Assembly: GCA_021018995.1 (NCBI GenBank)
Contig: CM037595.1
Span: 93,260,491 to 93,324,490, forward strand
Direction of reading: 5' to 3'
DNA length: 64,000 nt
Source: Chloranthus sessilifolius
Lineage: Eukaryota; Streptophyta; Magnoliopsida; Chloranthales; Chloranthaceae
In this document: piece after piece, positions 44,104 to 56,358 of the stretch
How positions within the stretch are numbered: position 1 is the stretch's first letter
Layout of the letters: every line of letters starts with the position of its first letter
Translations under genes and position numbers: made by a program
Notes under the pieces: model-generated
Seen by the model: the letters and a program-made list of their open reading frames with translations, nothing else
Told to the model about the DNA's origin: nothing
Databases searched by the model: none

Positions 44104-44740
44104 AACTCAATTTTTTTTATATAAAAAAAAGATTTTTATACATATAATATATATAAAATATATAATATGTAATATATACATTTAATATATATACTGCCAT
44201 ATATACGATTGATGTAGACACAAGAGCAGAAATATCCCTGCAAAAAATCTTTGCATATCATGCTCACCATATATTATTATATAATATTATATAAAATATA
44301 TACAAAAAGCCACAAAACACAAAAAAAATAATGCAAAAAAATCATTGAGAGAAGCTCCTCATCGTTCTCTCGAAGCTAGAACCGTTCAAAGAAGACCTTT
44401 CAGAAAAGAGCCCCAATGCAAGAGGATGCCGAAGAGACCCAACAGCAGACGCTAGGATTTTAGAAGGTTTGATTATTTTGGGGGAGCCTTATTTTGTTTA
44501 TTTGTAATTTATACTTGGTGTAGAGTTTAATGTATTTTTTATGTGTATAAGTTTTTGGGATCGGTGGATTGGCGATCCGACCTAAATATCGTTCGGTATC
44601 GGCCGATCCAGAGCGATCCGATCGATCCAAGTCCGATACCCATGAACAAACGATCCAACCCAAGGATTTGAGATCGTTTAGACCAAAACCAATCCAAATC
44701 GGCCGATCTGGATCAGGATCGGCCGATATTTGAAACCATG
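43534..44740. mobile_element. hAT-like element with perfect 8-bp duplication and a nested MITE
   Basis: 1207 bp. Left end CAAGGTTTCAAATATCGG, right end CCGATATTTGAAACCATG. ATCACAAT flanks both sides exactly (43526-43533, 44741-44748). The terminal 100-200 bp are full of GATCGG/CCGATC motifs. The middle holds the (TA)n-associated MITE at 43721-44042, further (TA)n, and a sequence of unknown origin at 44210-44460. No long frame. Confidence 0.85.
43721..44042. mobile_element. MITE flanked by (TA)n on both sides
   Basis: 322 bp between (TA)n at 43678-43720 and 44043-44099. TGGAAAAGGGATCCGTCCTCC at the left is 21 bases long in the element; the diagnostic part is CCGTCCTCCATGGGAGGACG, a palindrome. 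GGAGGACGGTAACCGTCCTCC-type sequence lies near the right edge. Second copy at 33094-33513. Confidence 0.75.
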
Positions 44741-44939
44741 ATCACAATATCATAGTTAAGCAAACTACTAATACGAGTCACGATGATCATATAGCAATAT
44801 ATGATTAGAACCCTCCAACTACCACGATATTAGCAACTTACCCAACTTGGTTTGATAATTGGGATTAAGCATATTTATAGATTAAATAATAATATCTTAA
44901 TCTCTGTATGGTCAAGACAATTTTTGTTATCATTTATCC

Positions 44940-44940
<1 letters not shown>

Positions 44941-44982
<42 letters not shown>

Positions 44983-45360
44983 TCGACAACTCGAAAGGAC
45001 AAAGCTAACTTGAAAGATGGGGCATTGAAAGATGGGGCACCATGGAAGGGATCAAAAATCATTCCCTCGACAACAAAAGAAAGGCAGAGGAAAAGAAAGA
45101 CATACGTGACTCACAAGGAAGTGAGGAAAGTTGCTTCGAAATTTAAAAATATAAAACAATCCTCTACTAGTTTGAAAGTTTTAAAGGATAAACTTTTGGG
45201 TGAAAGATTAAACTAAAACGCATAGATGAAAATACCTATAGATCTGATTTTATTTAGTGTAAGTATATCGAGCTACTTAATGATTTTATAGTCTTGAGCT
45301 GTGGAGCTTATCCAACAAACTATATATGCTACCAACATTATATTTTATAATTACTTAGTG
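44941..45360. other. (TA)n tract and a short unexplained open stretch
   Basis: 44942-44980 is (TA)n. 44981-45216 is open and Lys-rich (for example KRKTYVTHKEVRKVASKFKN), but it resembles no family I know and has no splice context. Treated as unsupported. Confidence 0.35.
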
Positions 45361-46276
45361 TTCTTAAAAATTAGCGCATTTATAATGGTGGGCTTTTGTT
45401 TCGATTCTTGAGCGTTGTAGGAGAGTTTAAGTAATGTGTGTCATGTGATTTTAGGGCCACCTTTAGGATCCATGTCACATGGAATAAAAAACTAATTATT
45501 TGATGATACGCTCATGGTCTTGAGACTCATTGTGTAGAAGATTAGGGCGAAAAATGATCCTCATCATCTAATTCCAAACAATCAATGGATTTCAGACGTA
45601 GGTGGCTTTAGAAATCCTGTAGGCACAAGCAGAGGTACCCATCAATTTTATTGTATATTAAGGGAGAGACTACTTGCACATGAGATTTATTTTGTTGAAT
45701 ATAGTTTAAAAGAAAAACTTTGTAATTTTTGGGAAGTGTGTCACATGGAACACTATCTAAGCCGTCTAATTTAAAAACTATAATATAAAAATATTTAATA
45801 GTAATGATTGACACTAAACACGATCTCTATCATTTGATTCAACACAATCAAAGTCTCTCATCTTATTCAATAGTTGAGTGTGTTAAATATGATGATAAAA
45901 GTAGTGTTTGGCACCAATCTTTTGCATAAAGATCTTTACATCATGACTTCCAAATCAAACGCCTTAGATAGTATTCTATGTAGCACAAGTCTCAAACACA
46001 TCAACTTTTTCCTTGTGAGCTATGAACAATAGCATTAATCTTGTGTGCGAATAGTCACTCTCATATATTAATCGTTCTAAGATAGTATACCAGATTTATT
46101 TTTAAAAATTTAACAAGAATTCATCATTTAAAAATAAGACTGTTTTGCCTTACTTTTGGGTATATGTGCCCCATAGAATCAATGTCTGAAAGTTTAATAG
46201 GTGAGTCATGATCTCAAGATATATTTTATAGAAGATTGGAATGCTGTTAAGTGAAGGAAATTTTGGCTAACAAAAA
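45361..46276. repeat. Dispersed non-coding repeat copies
   Basis: At least three diverged copies of a phrase with GTGTCACATGGAAC, TGGTCTTGAGACTC, TGTGTAGAAGATTAGGGCG and ATCATCTAATTCCAAACAATC. The same words occur near 9600, 13000, 36830 and 62100. Confidence 0.55.
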
Positions 46277-46277
46277 A

Positions 46278-46537
46278 GGCTGTAACTACCACACCAACTT
46301 ATGTTACAGCCCATCATTTAAGCAAAGAATAAAATTGTTAATTGTACTTTTTGGGATGTGTGCCACATGACATGAACATCTGACCGTCCGATGATATGTC
46401 CATGATCTCAATATCTATCTTGTGAAAGATTAGGACAAAAAATGATATCTATCGTCTAATTCAGAATGGTCAGCGGCCTTTTGTTTTGGTTAAGTGAGTT
46501 GGGAGTAACATAAATTGGTGTGGTAGTAACACCGGCT
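46278..46537. mobile_element. MITE with about 37-bp terminal inverted repeats
   Basis: GGCTGTAACTACCACACC followed by AACTTATGTTACAGCCCA is mirrored by TGGGAGTAACATAAATTGG and TGTGGTAGTAACACCGGCT. The interior is one copy of the dispersed phrase listed at 45361-46276. Flanking A-runs hide any target duplication. Confidence 0.75.
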
Positions 46538-47234
46538 AAAGAAAAAGCTTGCTAGCCTGCCCGGACTCAAATCGGCCTAGTAGGACAGGGATTAGGATGA
46601 GGGCATCTTTGATTGCCAATAACGAGTAACAACATGTATTTTGTCTATTATGATTGGCTCATTGACCTTAAATGCTCATTTTATGTGTTTCAAAAAACTC
46701 GTTTCCCCTCCTTACGTATTGTACTTACACCCAAATGAGTACCAGCGCATGAGCTCGTACTAGGTCGTAGCGAGGAAACAAATACATGTCTCACTATATT
46801 GCCGTATTTCTAAGCTTAGGTTAGGGACGGGTTGAAAACCGTAACCTGGCCCTAACCCGGCCCAATTGAGAGCCCTGTAACAACACTGTTGCTTCGAGAA
46901 TCGTGAAAATCTCCATCGGGACCTCCGTTTCTTCACAAACCATACGCCGTTAAATAACAGTTACTTGGCACAGCCTGACAGCCACAGCTTGGCTTCCATT
47001 AGTTGCCCTGAAGACTCCGTCATCAATGGTCAAAATATTCAAAACCAAACCAAAACTAGAAAAGAAGCCCACCAAACCAAATCAAACCACCTCATAAGAT
47101 TCTCTTCTCTTCCGTTATTTATCTCTCTCTCCCTCTCCCTCTCCCTCTCCCTCTCTCTCTAGTTTCTTCCAAACAACAAAACCCTAGCTAGGTTTCGGTT
47201 GTCCTCCGTTTCTAGCTAGGGTTAGGGTTTCACC
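46538..47234. promoter_or_regulatory. Upstream region of the Kazal gene, with pyrimidine-rich leader
   Basis: 47126-47160 is a CTCTCCCTCTCCC-type tract ending about 75 bp before the start codon, typical of plant leaders and core promoters. No TATA box stands out. Confidence 0.45.
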
Positions 47235-47633
47235 ATGCCTGTTTTCTCAACCTCCCCATTCTTTTTCCTCTCCTTCTTCCTCCCCTTCATAATTTTCGGC
47301 CTCTGCTCTTCATCCGTCCGATCAGAAGACGATTTTTCTGTCCTCCGTTTGCCATCTGACGATCCCAGCAATGCAAATTTATGCTCCCGATCACCGGCGC
47401 CGCATTCTTGCCCGGTCACCTGCTTCCGTCCCGATCCGGTGTGCGGCGCAGACGGCGTCACCTACTGGTGTGGCCGTGCCGACGCTGCGTGTTCGGGCAC
47501 CAGCGTTGCAAAATTAGGGTTTTGCGAAGTTGGAAATGGCGGTAATGGGCCTGTGTCGGGGCAAGCGCTGCTATTGGTTCACATTGTGTGGCTCATCGTT
47601 CTAGGGTTTTCGGTTTTGTTCGGCCTATTCTGA
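47235..47633 (+). CDS. Kazal-type protease-inhibitor-like membrane protein
   Basis: Intronless 132-aa protein. Residues 1-30 are a signal peptide with a long hydrophobic core (FFFLSFFLPFIIFG). Residues 50-97 hold a Kazal-like set of cysteines (50, 59, 63, 70, 79, 86, 97) with CPVTCFRPDPVCGADGVTYW, the family's VCGxDGxTY core. Residues 110-131 are a hydrophobic C-terminal segment (LLLVHIVWLIVLGFSVLFG), giving either a membrane anchor or a GPI-type signal. Plant Kazal proteins of this size and layout exist in other angiosperms; their targets are mostly unknown. The start is the first ATG after the pyrimidine-rich leader (CACCATG). No breaks, so it is probably functional. Confidence 0.88.
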   Translation: MPVFSTSPFFFLSFFLPFIIFGLCSSSVRSEDDFSVLRLPSDDPSNANLCSRSPAPHSCPVTCFRPDPVCGADGVTYWCGRADAACSGTSVAKLGFCEVGNGGNGPVSGQALLLVHIVWLIVLGFSVLFGLF

Positions 47634-47857
47634 TGGTGGACATAGCGGATCGGTATCTGATCTTCCTCTTCTGTTTGTTTCTTCATATCTTGTAATTGTT
47701 TGTTTTTGATTTAATTTTTTTGTAATATTTTTACGTCTGTTGATTTGCTCATTACAATTTGGGTTACAATTCAATTTTTTTGATTTATTTTGACCTGGAT
47801 GGAAATATGATTGTTAATTCATTTCTATTGCACGTTTGATTCATATTTATTATTTAT

Positions 47858-50640
47858 ATTTTTTTTATCGGTAAAAAAATGAATATATTAAGCAAAGAAA
47901 AGGAATATAAAGCTGAAAAAGAAACAAAAACCAACAAGGTGCTGGAAAACCTATCAACTAACTACCCCAAATAATCCCCACCCCTGAGCCAAAATATCCC
48001 CACAAAACCATGGATTGATCCCCCAACTGCGAGAGGAAAAGCTGTTACTTTGTGAGGTTATCCCAATCAGCCACATAGTCTCTATCAGCAGAGCGAATCT
48101 GATCCAACTAATTGCCAAATCCTTGACACTCTTCATAATCATAGTAGAAGGTTTCCAAGCACGGTTAAACACTCTGTTTTTCCTCTCATTCCACAGCCCA
48201 CATAACTGCGAGAGACATGAAATTCCAAAACTTACTTCTATCTTCCTCCGAATAAACTCCGTCCCAAGCAGCTAACAAATCACTGGCTGAGTTCGGAAAC
48301 ACCCTACACATTGAAAAGCTGCAGCACCACATTTCATCTCTTTGGCTACACAACAATGAAGAATAAGATGATTGATAGTCCTTTCCTCCTGAAGGCACAC
48401 CGTACATCTATCTCAGGCCCATTTTGTTCGGCTGATCAATGGTTAAAATACGCCCCCATCCAAAATTCCAACCAAAGAATTTAATTTTGGATGGAATCTT
48501 AATTTCCATAATTTAGCCCACAATTTATTCCCACCTTGAGTTTGAGAAATAAAAAAATAGAAGGAGCTAACCAAAAAAACACCTTTCTTACTCAGATGCC
48601 AAATCCTCAAGTCCCTAGCTGCCATATTTCGATCAACAGAATTAACCATGGATCAAAATATCGTCCGATACCGATACGTATCATCCGATATGTATCGGTT
48701 TTGGACTTGGACGATACGATAAATTGGGTTTTTATCGACCCCCTTAAAAAACAGTCCAATTATCATTCAAATTATCGTCCAATGTATTTTCCGTATCAGA
48801 CAATAATTTGAAATTATCGTCCAATAATTTCAAATTTTCGTTTTTTTTTTTGGAAAAATACCGGAATGTATCGTCTAGAACCGATACGTATCGTCTGGTA
48901 CGTATCGGTTCTGGGGCTGGACGATACGTATCAAAAATCCGATATTTTGATCCAGGGAATTAACACTCTGAAGCAGTGACAAATACTCCATCTCCTCCTC
49001 TTCGTTGAGATTTCTACAAACCTTAACATTCCACACAACAACATTATTAATCGATTCAATTCAAACATGTTCTCCACCTTAGCCACCTTAGCCTCCGGGT
49101 CAACAGCTAAATTATAAATTTCGGGGAATCTGGTTTTTATAATCTCATCACCCACCCACAAGTCATCCCAAAATCTAATTTTATCCCCTCTCCGGCTCTC
49201 CCCCAGCTGAATTTTGGCTTTCTGAAACTCCAGGATGACTGAGACAGTGCTCTTGAAAAACCAGAACCTCTAGTAGCAATACCTCTGAAGTTCTACTTGT
49301 AAAAAAAGTGACCATATTTAGGTCTCATGACTTGCCACAACAAATGCTGATTTTCCTTTTCATCACCAAGCCTCCATAGCCACTTCCCTAGCAAAGCCAT
49401 ATTAGTATATCCCAATTTGCGAATACCCAGCCCACCTTCATTTTTGGATAGACAACCAGTATCCCAATTTATCAGATGAAGTTTTTTCTTCTCCTTAGTT
49501 CCCAGAGTAGATCTCGTATAATTTTTTCCATTCTTTTAATAACAGCAACCGGGGCTCTGGACAAAGACAAATTAAAAAAAGGAATAGACGAAAGAGTAGA
49601 TTGGATGAGCACCAATCTTCCCCCACTGCTAAGCATCTTACTTCTCCAAATCTCCAACCTTTGCTCGAGCCTACTAATGACTGGGCCCCATATCTTACTT
49701 CTCGGCTTGCCCATTCCCAAAGGAAGCCCCAGATAAAGAATAGGTAAGTTCACTTTTTGGCCAGACAACTTAGACTTCTGTAAATTCACTTTTTGGCCAG
49801 ACACCAGTTCATAGGTAAACAGAAATCCATCACTTTTTGAAGCTCATCCTGTCAATTATTACAAAAGACTATAGTATTGTCTGCATATTGCAAATGGGAA
49901 ACCATTGGCCCGTTTCTCTTTATGGAGAAAACCCTTTTAACGGATTGCATGCAATCACTCTCATGAATAAACCGTGTAAGGCTTCAGTTACTATGTTAAA
50001 CAACATTGGAGAAAGAGGATCTCCTTACCTAAGGCCTCTCAAGGTATGAAAGAATCCTTTAGGTGATCCATTAACCAAAATCGAAACCCAAGCAGTGGAT
50101 ATACAACCAGCCATCCATTTCCTCTGTCGCTCTCCAAATCCCATCCTTCTCATCATATAACTTGGGAAATCCCAGATAACTCAATCATATCAACCTTCCA
50201 CATAAGTCCACTGCTATTACTTTTATAAATAGAGTCCACCGTTTCATGAGCTGTAACTACCACATCCAGTAACTGTCGTCCCTCAATAAAAGCTCCTTGA
50301 TTACTAGAGATGATGCACAGCCTTGCTTAAACGGTTAGCTAAAACTTTAGTTAGAGTCTTGTATAGGCTTCCCAACAAACTAATAGGTCTGAAATCTTTA
50401 ACTTCCTCCGCTCCTTCAATCTTGGGCATTAGAGTAATAAAAGTAGAATTCCAGGATTTCTCCACCTTACCATTCAGATAAAACTCGTGAAACAAATCCA
50501 TAATCTGCCCCCCTAATAATGCCCCACATGAATTGAAAGAACTCCATAGTGAACCCATCTGGACCCGGAGCCTTATTTTTACCACAGTTCATCACAACAA
50601 TTTTAACTTCATCCTCTGTGAAAATGCTCATTCAAAATGC
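47858..50640 (-). mobile_element. L1-type LINE, 5'-truncated, with nested MITE
   Basis: Minus strand. RT start FTEDEVKIVV and NKAPGPDGF near 50560-50630; PKIEGAEEVKDFRPISLLGS near 50360-50450; active-site region QYADNTIVF near 49880 (Asn where the family has Asp); LPILYLGLPLGMGKPRSKIW near 49690-49760; C-terminal zf-RVT-like region 48190-48640. The 3' end is a poly-A (T-run at 47859-47866). Stops and frame changes occur throughout, and a short tandem duplication (SGQKVNLQKSK/SGQKVNL) lies at 49750-49800. A CATGG-family MITE sits at 48647-48956. Dead copy. Confidence 0.85.
48647..48956. mobile_element. hAT-like MITE, CATGGATC family, in a LINE
   Basis: 310 bp. CATGGATCAAAATATCG at the left, CGATATTTTGATCCAGG at the right. 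GAATTAAC flanks both sides exactly (48639-48646, 48957-48964). Interior is repeated GATACGTATCGG/CGTCCGATA motif. Confidence 0.87.
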
Positions 50641-51419
50641 TTTAGGGGAGATCACAATATATGGAGAATTTTGTTGTTGGCCATTTTTTGGATTAAAATT
50701 TTATTTAATTGACTGTTTAGCTTGTATTTTGGCAACAATTCAAACAATGACAGTTGCATCAATTCAAACAATAACAGTGGCATCAATTCGCAAATTAGGC
50801 ATTGTAAGTATCAGATTTGACAATCATTTGGTGGGGTTTTAGTTCGGTTTAATTAGGATAAATTCAGGAAAGATTTGGAAAAAAATTGGAAAAATTCAGG
50901 GATTATAAAAATTATTATTAATAATAATGGAATTGAGTTACTTTAATTGAAAATCCTGAAATCAAAGCATCTTTATGGCCATGGAACGAGGATTGGTTTG
51001 TTAATTTGGAATTATTGGATGCCACAGTTTATGAAAGTCTTATTGCTATTACAGCACCAGCAAGCCAAAATTTCACTTTAAATTGTACAAACTTTACATA
51101 ATCGTGATATGAAGTTATGAGCACTGGAAGAACCAATCAATTTGTTACTCGATTCAAGTAATTTTTCATGATCTTCATCTCTTAGTTGAAAGAATTATAA
51201 ATGGGATGTTCTAAGAACTAACACAAAGAAGTTCTTTCAATCGAATGCTGAATCGTATTTATGTTTTGTACCAAATTGGCAGACTCTCATGTCTTCTCTA
51301 GCTTCCAGCAACAATAGGCTTATAATGAGGCAGTGGCATCACCAGTTGAATAATATGCTGAGGAAGTCATTATTTGTTATCATTGTTCTTGGGCCTTTAG
51401 TAGCAGATTTGTTTTACTT
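50641..51419. other. No gene recognised
   Basis: AT-rich spacer between two LINEs. 50740-50790 has a short near-tandem repeat (CATCAATTCAAACAATAAC). Confidence 0.5.
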
Positions 51420-51577
51420 TTTTTGTCTGTGTGCTGATTTTGAGTTCCGTCTTTGAGTCATGGTGCCAGATCTTGGTCGGTTGGTGGCTAAGCATCTCGC
51501 TTAATCATCTGCTTGTATTTTTTTCTTCTTAATAATTCTCCGTAGTTTAAAATTTCAGAAACCCGACATTTTTTTCG

Positions 51578-54038
51578 ATGCCTCAGACTGAGCCGTTGCA
51601 GCAGAATGGTGTTAAAGACTACGATCACTCGACTCTGAGAGGAAATACTAAGGGTCAGATGTTCATTACTGGCCCTCAGGCGCAGGATCTAAAGCACGGA
51701 TGGTTGATCGCAGGGAAGCGAAATAAGGTAGCGCTGAGATCTGGGGAGTCGAGTGTGGTCTCTTTGGGCAGGGTTCTCCCTGAGGTCTCCTTCCTTTCCA
51801 TGGTTATCGGCGGCCAAAGTGGTCTTAACATGCTTTCGAAGGCTGACGGCTGTCCTGCTAAGGCCGCGGGCTGTCCTGAGGCCCGCGAATAGGTTTCCAA
51901 AGGCGGAAGAGGCGGCACCTGGGTCTTGGAATTTTGGAACGACGAGTTTGAGGCCTTGGCTTCGCATCTCCCGACATTCTGGGTCTCGATGCGTTTCCTC
52001 AAACATACTATATCCCCATACAGTTTTTACGATGGGTGTATCGGAGGTGGGCTTCTTCGATCGCCCTCTCGTTTCCCTCTGTCCCCGACTAGCTACCTCC
52101 TATGTTTCCAGGACGAGGTTGCGGCTGATTTGTTCTACTCGAGGACGGATTTTCTCATTGATGACGCGCCAGTGGTTGCTTGTCGTTGGAATATTCACAT
52201 CGGAGAGGCATCTCCGCTCACCTTCGAAGGGGGGACCTGGATTCACCTATTTGGAATCCCGCTTCACACTTGGGCCCCCGAGGTCTTCATGGCGATTGGG
52301 TCCATATGTGGCTCCCTCATCTCCGTGGATCAAAGCACTGCCGATTTGTGGGAGACTAGTTACGCTTGGATCCTCATCGCTGTGGAGATCCTCAACGACA
52401 TCCCGAGCAATTACATTGTCGAATTCAACGGCGAGCGCATTCAGGTCTTCGTAGAAGTAGAGCCGGATGAGAGAACTGTCCTCCCGGCGCAATCGAAGAA
52501 GGAATAGCAGGGACCATCAGAAGTAAGGAACACGAACTCGTTCGCACCGGTGAAAAACTCGCGCCGTTCATCCACCCAGTCTGGAACGGGGTAGATCGGA
52601 GTTTCCGGTTAGGGAAAGAATCCTCGCAGAGGGATGTGGCCCCGCCGGTACCGCAGCATTGGAGGCCGACCGCGACGGGGAGGAGCCATGCACCTGGGGC
52701 TGGAGACAGAGAAGAGGGGGAGTTGGAGCCGGAAGGACGAGGCATGTGCTATTTCGCTGGCAATAGCTACCGTTGATCATGGGGTGGGTGACAGAATAGA
52801 GGGAAAGTCAGAGCCATATGACGACACTATCGAAGATCGACTGGCATCAGATTCTCGGGAAGACAGGGGACTGGTCGAAGATCTCTCACAATCGGTCGAA
52901 TCTACAACTTTGATGCATCGCACTGCAGTGGTGAAGGAGCCACAACCTCTTATTTCCATTTTGGGAGGACCCTATGATCCTTGAATGGACTTTAGGGGGT
53001 CGCCTACCACGTGTCGACTTCTCAAACAAGAGGGCTTTCGAGAATCTTCCTGATATCGACCTTTTGGCGCTGGGGTCGCATGCGGGGTTCGAGGATTTAC
53101 TAGTGCTCGGGAATGTAAATGCAATGGGTGGAACACGTCTCCTATCGACGTCAGAGGACAACTTCAGTTTTCGTTAACCGCTCGCGGTTTTCATGGCTGG
53201 TATGGAGGAGTGTCTGAGTAGTGTCGGCTTAAGAAAAAGGGAGGGGGGTGTCGTGTCAAGGGATTCGACGTCCGAGGTCACATGTTTTCTCAAGGGGCTG
53301 CTTCTGCCGATTGCTGCCACATGACCTCCTTAATGGGCCGATCGGACATCGGGTCCGTCTAGCTGGACATTATTCATGAGTCAGGAGTGCAATGGAATCG
53401 ACTTTCCTTTCGCTGGGCCGTGGGAACCACGACGTCACGTTTCGATCAATGGCTCCTTAACTTGCACAATTCGGCGAGCAAGTGCACGACGAAGGGACTC
53501 GTCGACTTGGAAAACATTCTCCTCTGCGAGTTCATCTGAGATCGTAGCGAGGGACCGACACTTTCCCTCCATGGCTGCCAGGTCTCCAAGGTGTGTGTTC
53601 CCACCTTCTCACCATGATTTGAGTCTAAGGGTGGCGGATCCCTCGAGCTCCTCCTCATATGTTGGTTCAAATTATTTTTCATCGGATTCATCTTCCACTA
53701 CCGAGATTCGGTTGGTCAGTTCTCTCCGTAAAGACGACTCAGGAAATTTGGTTCAATGCTGCTCCAGCTTCAAGAGGGGGGTTGGTTCTCCTTCTCGCAA
53801 GCACGTGGCAAACAAGGCCAAACTTGCAGAATCGGAAGAGGCGGATAGGTTAATTCAAGTGGGTCGCGAGCTTGGCATGTCTTTCCAGGGTTCGAACGAC
53901 AACTTCTGGGAAGTCTTTAATTCCATTCTCCTCGATCGAGCTAGAGCAAAGAGGAGGAAGAAGAATCAATCTAAATCTAGAGAACTTGCTAGGCTTCACT
54001 GGGCGATGTCGGATGGAAGGGGTGTCGAGTGCGCATAA
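51578..54038 (+). pseudogene. LINE ORF1-like protein (DUF4283)
   Basis: Starts MPQTEPLQQNGVKDYDHSTL; a frame change follows near 51890. The DUF4283 region (about 51926-52507) shows WNIHIGEASPLTFEGGTWIH, LFGIPLHTWAPEVF and TSYAWILIAVEILNDIPSNY, the usual pattern of plant L1 ORF1. A Ser/Arg-rich linker and a basic C-terminal part, LLDRARAKRRKKNQSKSREL near 53930-54000, follow. No zinc knuckle was seen. Confidence 0.72.
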
Positions 54039-54092
54039 TCGCACGTAGGTTTGGTCGAGGCGGGCCTTTTGTTGTTTCCTTATGAAGATGTT

Positions 54093-54740
54093 CTCATGGA
54101 ACGTGTGGAGGATTTGTGATATGAAGAAGCGAGCTAGGGTCAAGAAGATGATTTCTGCTTCCAAGCCGGCGGTGGTCATGCTGCAAGAAACTAAGTGGGG
54201 CTGTTGTGATAGCGCTAAGGTGGCATCGGTTCTCGGCGGGAAGTGTTGAGGGTGGAGTGGGGTGGACTCGATCAGAGCCGCAGGGGGCATTGGAATTCGT
54301 ATCTGTTCGAGAAGATTGATGAAGAGGTCGGCCTCTTCTCCGCTACTGTTGTGCTGCGGAATAGGGACAATGGGAAGGTTTGGACTTTCATTGGTATATA
54401 TGATTTGCCGGATGATGGCAGTTGTGCAGAGTTCCGGTTTGAGTTGGCAACAATAGCAACCCAGTGGGATTATCTGCACTCTTTTGGTGGCGATTTCAAT
54501 GCTATTAGATGCCCACGAAAGAGTGGGAGGGAACCCGGACGCGGCTGTGATGTCGAACTTCAACGCTTTCATTCGGGATTGGGAGTTGGTCGATCTCCCG
54601 TTATCGAGTGCCCATTTCACGTGGTCTAGCCTTCAAGAAGTGCCCACTTTGAGTCGTATTGGCCGCTTTGTTTGCACCTCCGAATGGATAGAGCTATACC
54701 CTACCGCCCTCCAGCAATGCCGCCAGGGCTGTTTCTGATC
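54093..54740 (+). pseudogene. LINE apurinic-type endonuclease domain
   Basis: FSWNVWRICDMKKRARVKKM, then ASKPAVVMLQETKW with the catalytic Glu, GGDFNAIR at 54486-54510 with the GDFN motif, and LVDLPLSSAHFTWSS. These are the ordered motifs of L1 endonuclease. Frames change at least twice (near 54245 and 54520). Confidence 0.8.
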
Positions 54741-55138
54741 ATCGCCCGCTCCTTCTTTGCTGCGAGACTCGAGGGAAGGACCCTTCCCCTTTCCGTTTCT
54801 AGAATATGTGGCTACTTGATGACAGATTTCGGGCTCTTGTTGACACATGGTGGAACGAAATTTTTCCTTCTGGTCTGCTGCCTTCAAATTCATTTCCAAC
54901 TTGGGGCTCCTTAGATGACATATTAAAGATTGGAATAGAGACACTTTTGGGCTGGTACACGTAGCTAAAGAGGCGATCCTCACTAGGCTCAAGGGCCTGG
55001 ATAATCTGGAGGAGTCTAGAGATCTGTCGGAGTTAGAACAGGAAGAGAGAGACGGCAAGAATCAGATTCAATGACAAATTCCTAGCCGAGGAGGTCTGCT
55101 GGAAGCAAAAATCGAAGGCCCACTGGCTCCAAGAGGGG

Positions 55139-55854
55139 TGATGGGGACATCAAATTTACAGAACCACCTGTGATTTATCAGAGGCGAAAGAAATATCACG
55201 ATAACAAACATCCGTGAAGTTTCAGTTAGTTACTGACAATTACAATTAGTTATTGGCGGTTATAGTTATTTATTTTCAGATTTCGAAACAATTTCCGTTA
55301 GTTACTGGCGGTTACAGTATGTTTGTAAGGACTATTTTTATTTAATTAATGATTATGAACTTTGCTATGCAAATTGAAAACAAGATGTTTTCCTTCGAGA
55401 GTGTGATTCTCTCAAAATAGAAGAGTGATTCTTCTATACGCGTGTGGTTGGTGCTAAGTCGATCATTCAACCTTCATATCTACTTTTATCTCACTTGAAG
55501 GCATAAGTAGTTTTTATTCTTGTTTTCTTTCATTCTACCTACAATCCTATTTGAATTTTAATTGCCTAGAATCTCATTTCTCTTTGTTAAATCCGCTCAT
55601 TTTCGAAAGAACTCCTTTGTAAGTTTGTTCGATTTCCTAAACTATTGGAGATCTAGATGTTCGCCAAAGAACCCTAGTCTTCTAGATCTAGAAAGGAAAT
55701 GTGTTGCGAAAGTAACACTAGTTTGCGCTATTGCAAATCATGTAATTAGAAATCATTTCATTTTCCGTGTTCATTTTTTAAGACAATTTATATTTCAATT
55801 ATTTTTTTATTAATCTCAGCCCAATTAAATCGCATGGTGTTAGTACCTGCATCA
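55139..55854 (+). repeat. 5' LTR of gypsy copy C
   Basis: 716 bp, TGATG...CATCA ends, next to the primer site. Start TGATGGGGACATC parallels TGACGGGGACGCC of the LTR of copy B. Purine-rich AAGAGGGG precedes it. The remnant at 19779-20345 is similar. Confidence 0.8.
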
Positions 55855-56358
55855 GATTTGGTATCATAGAACAATCAGTTTAGGAATTTCAGCATTCATA
55901 TAGATTCCAGATTTCATTGTCATCATCTTGCATTATTATGGAGTCCGATAGGTTCGAAGCTCTTATTAAGGAACTTACAACTAAATTGGCTACGAATCAA
56001 ACTGAACTTCAAACCCAAATGCTTGCGTATCATACACAATTACAAAATCAACTACGTGATCAACAAACCAGACATGACAATCTAGCGAATCGTGTTGATG
56101 AAATGAATGGGGTTATCACGGATGACCACCTTCGAGAATACAACAATGATCGTAGGAGAGATGGTCCTCTTCGTCGTGATCTACCACCTAATCAAGATGA
56201 TAAAAATCATGGAATCTGTCAAGATGGATGCTCCCATTTTCAATGGAAAGAGGCAACTCAAAGTCTATTTAGAATGAGTGACTGGCATGGAAGCCTATTT
56301 TGAATAGTATGCCATGTCTAAAGAGTGGAACGTCCGGATTGCCAAAGTCAAGCTTATG

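Larger units (their letters stand above)
51420..55138 (+). mobile_element. L1-type LINE, 5' part, interrupted in RT by a gypsy element
   Basis: Plus strand, GC-rich against its surroundings. ORF1-like region 51578-54038, endonuclease about 54093-54740, start of reverse transcriptase about 54800-55138 ending at HWLQEG. The gypsy LTR begins right after. The remaining RT and 3' end are not found further right in the window. The left limit is approximate. Several frame changes, so it is dead. Confidence 0.82.

Noticed and set aside
44908-45216. Lys-rich frame after (TA)n
   Set aside because: Starts in the microsatellite; no family, no splice context.
51753-52454. 233-codon frame over the LINE 5' part
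   Set aside because: Out of frame with the DUF4283 coding sequence; a shadow in GC-rich DNA.
53850-54620. 256-codon minus-strand frame
   Set aside because: Antisense shadow of LINE ORF1 end and endonuclease.
55161-55180. Alternative LTR start for copy C at about 55171
   Set aside because: TGATG...CATCA at 55139/55854 gives longer inverted ends and matches the start of the LTR of copy B.
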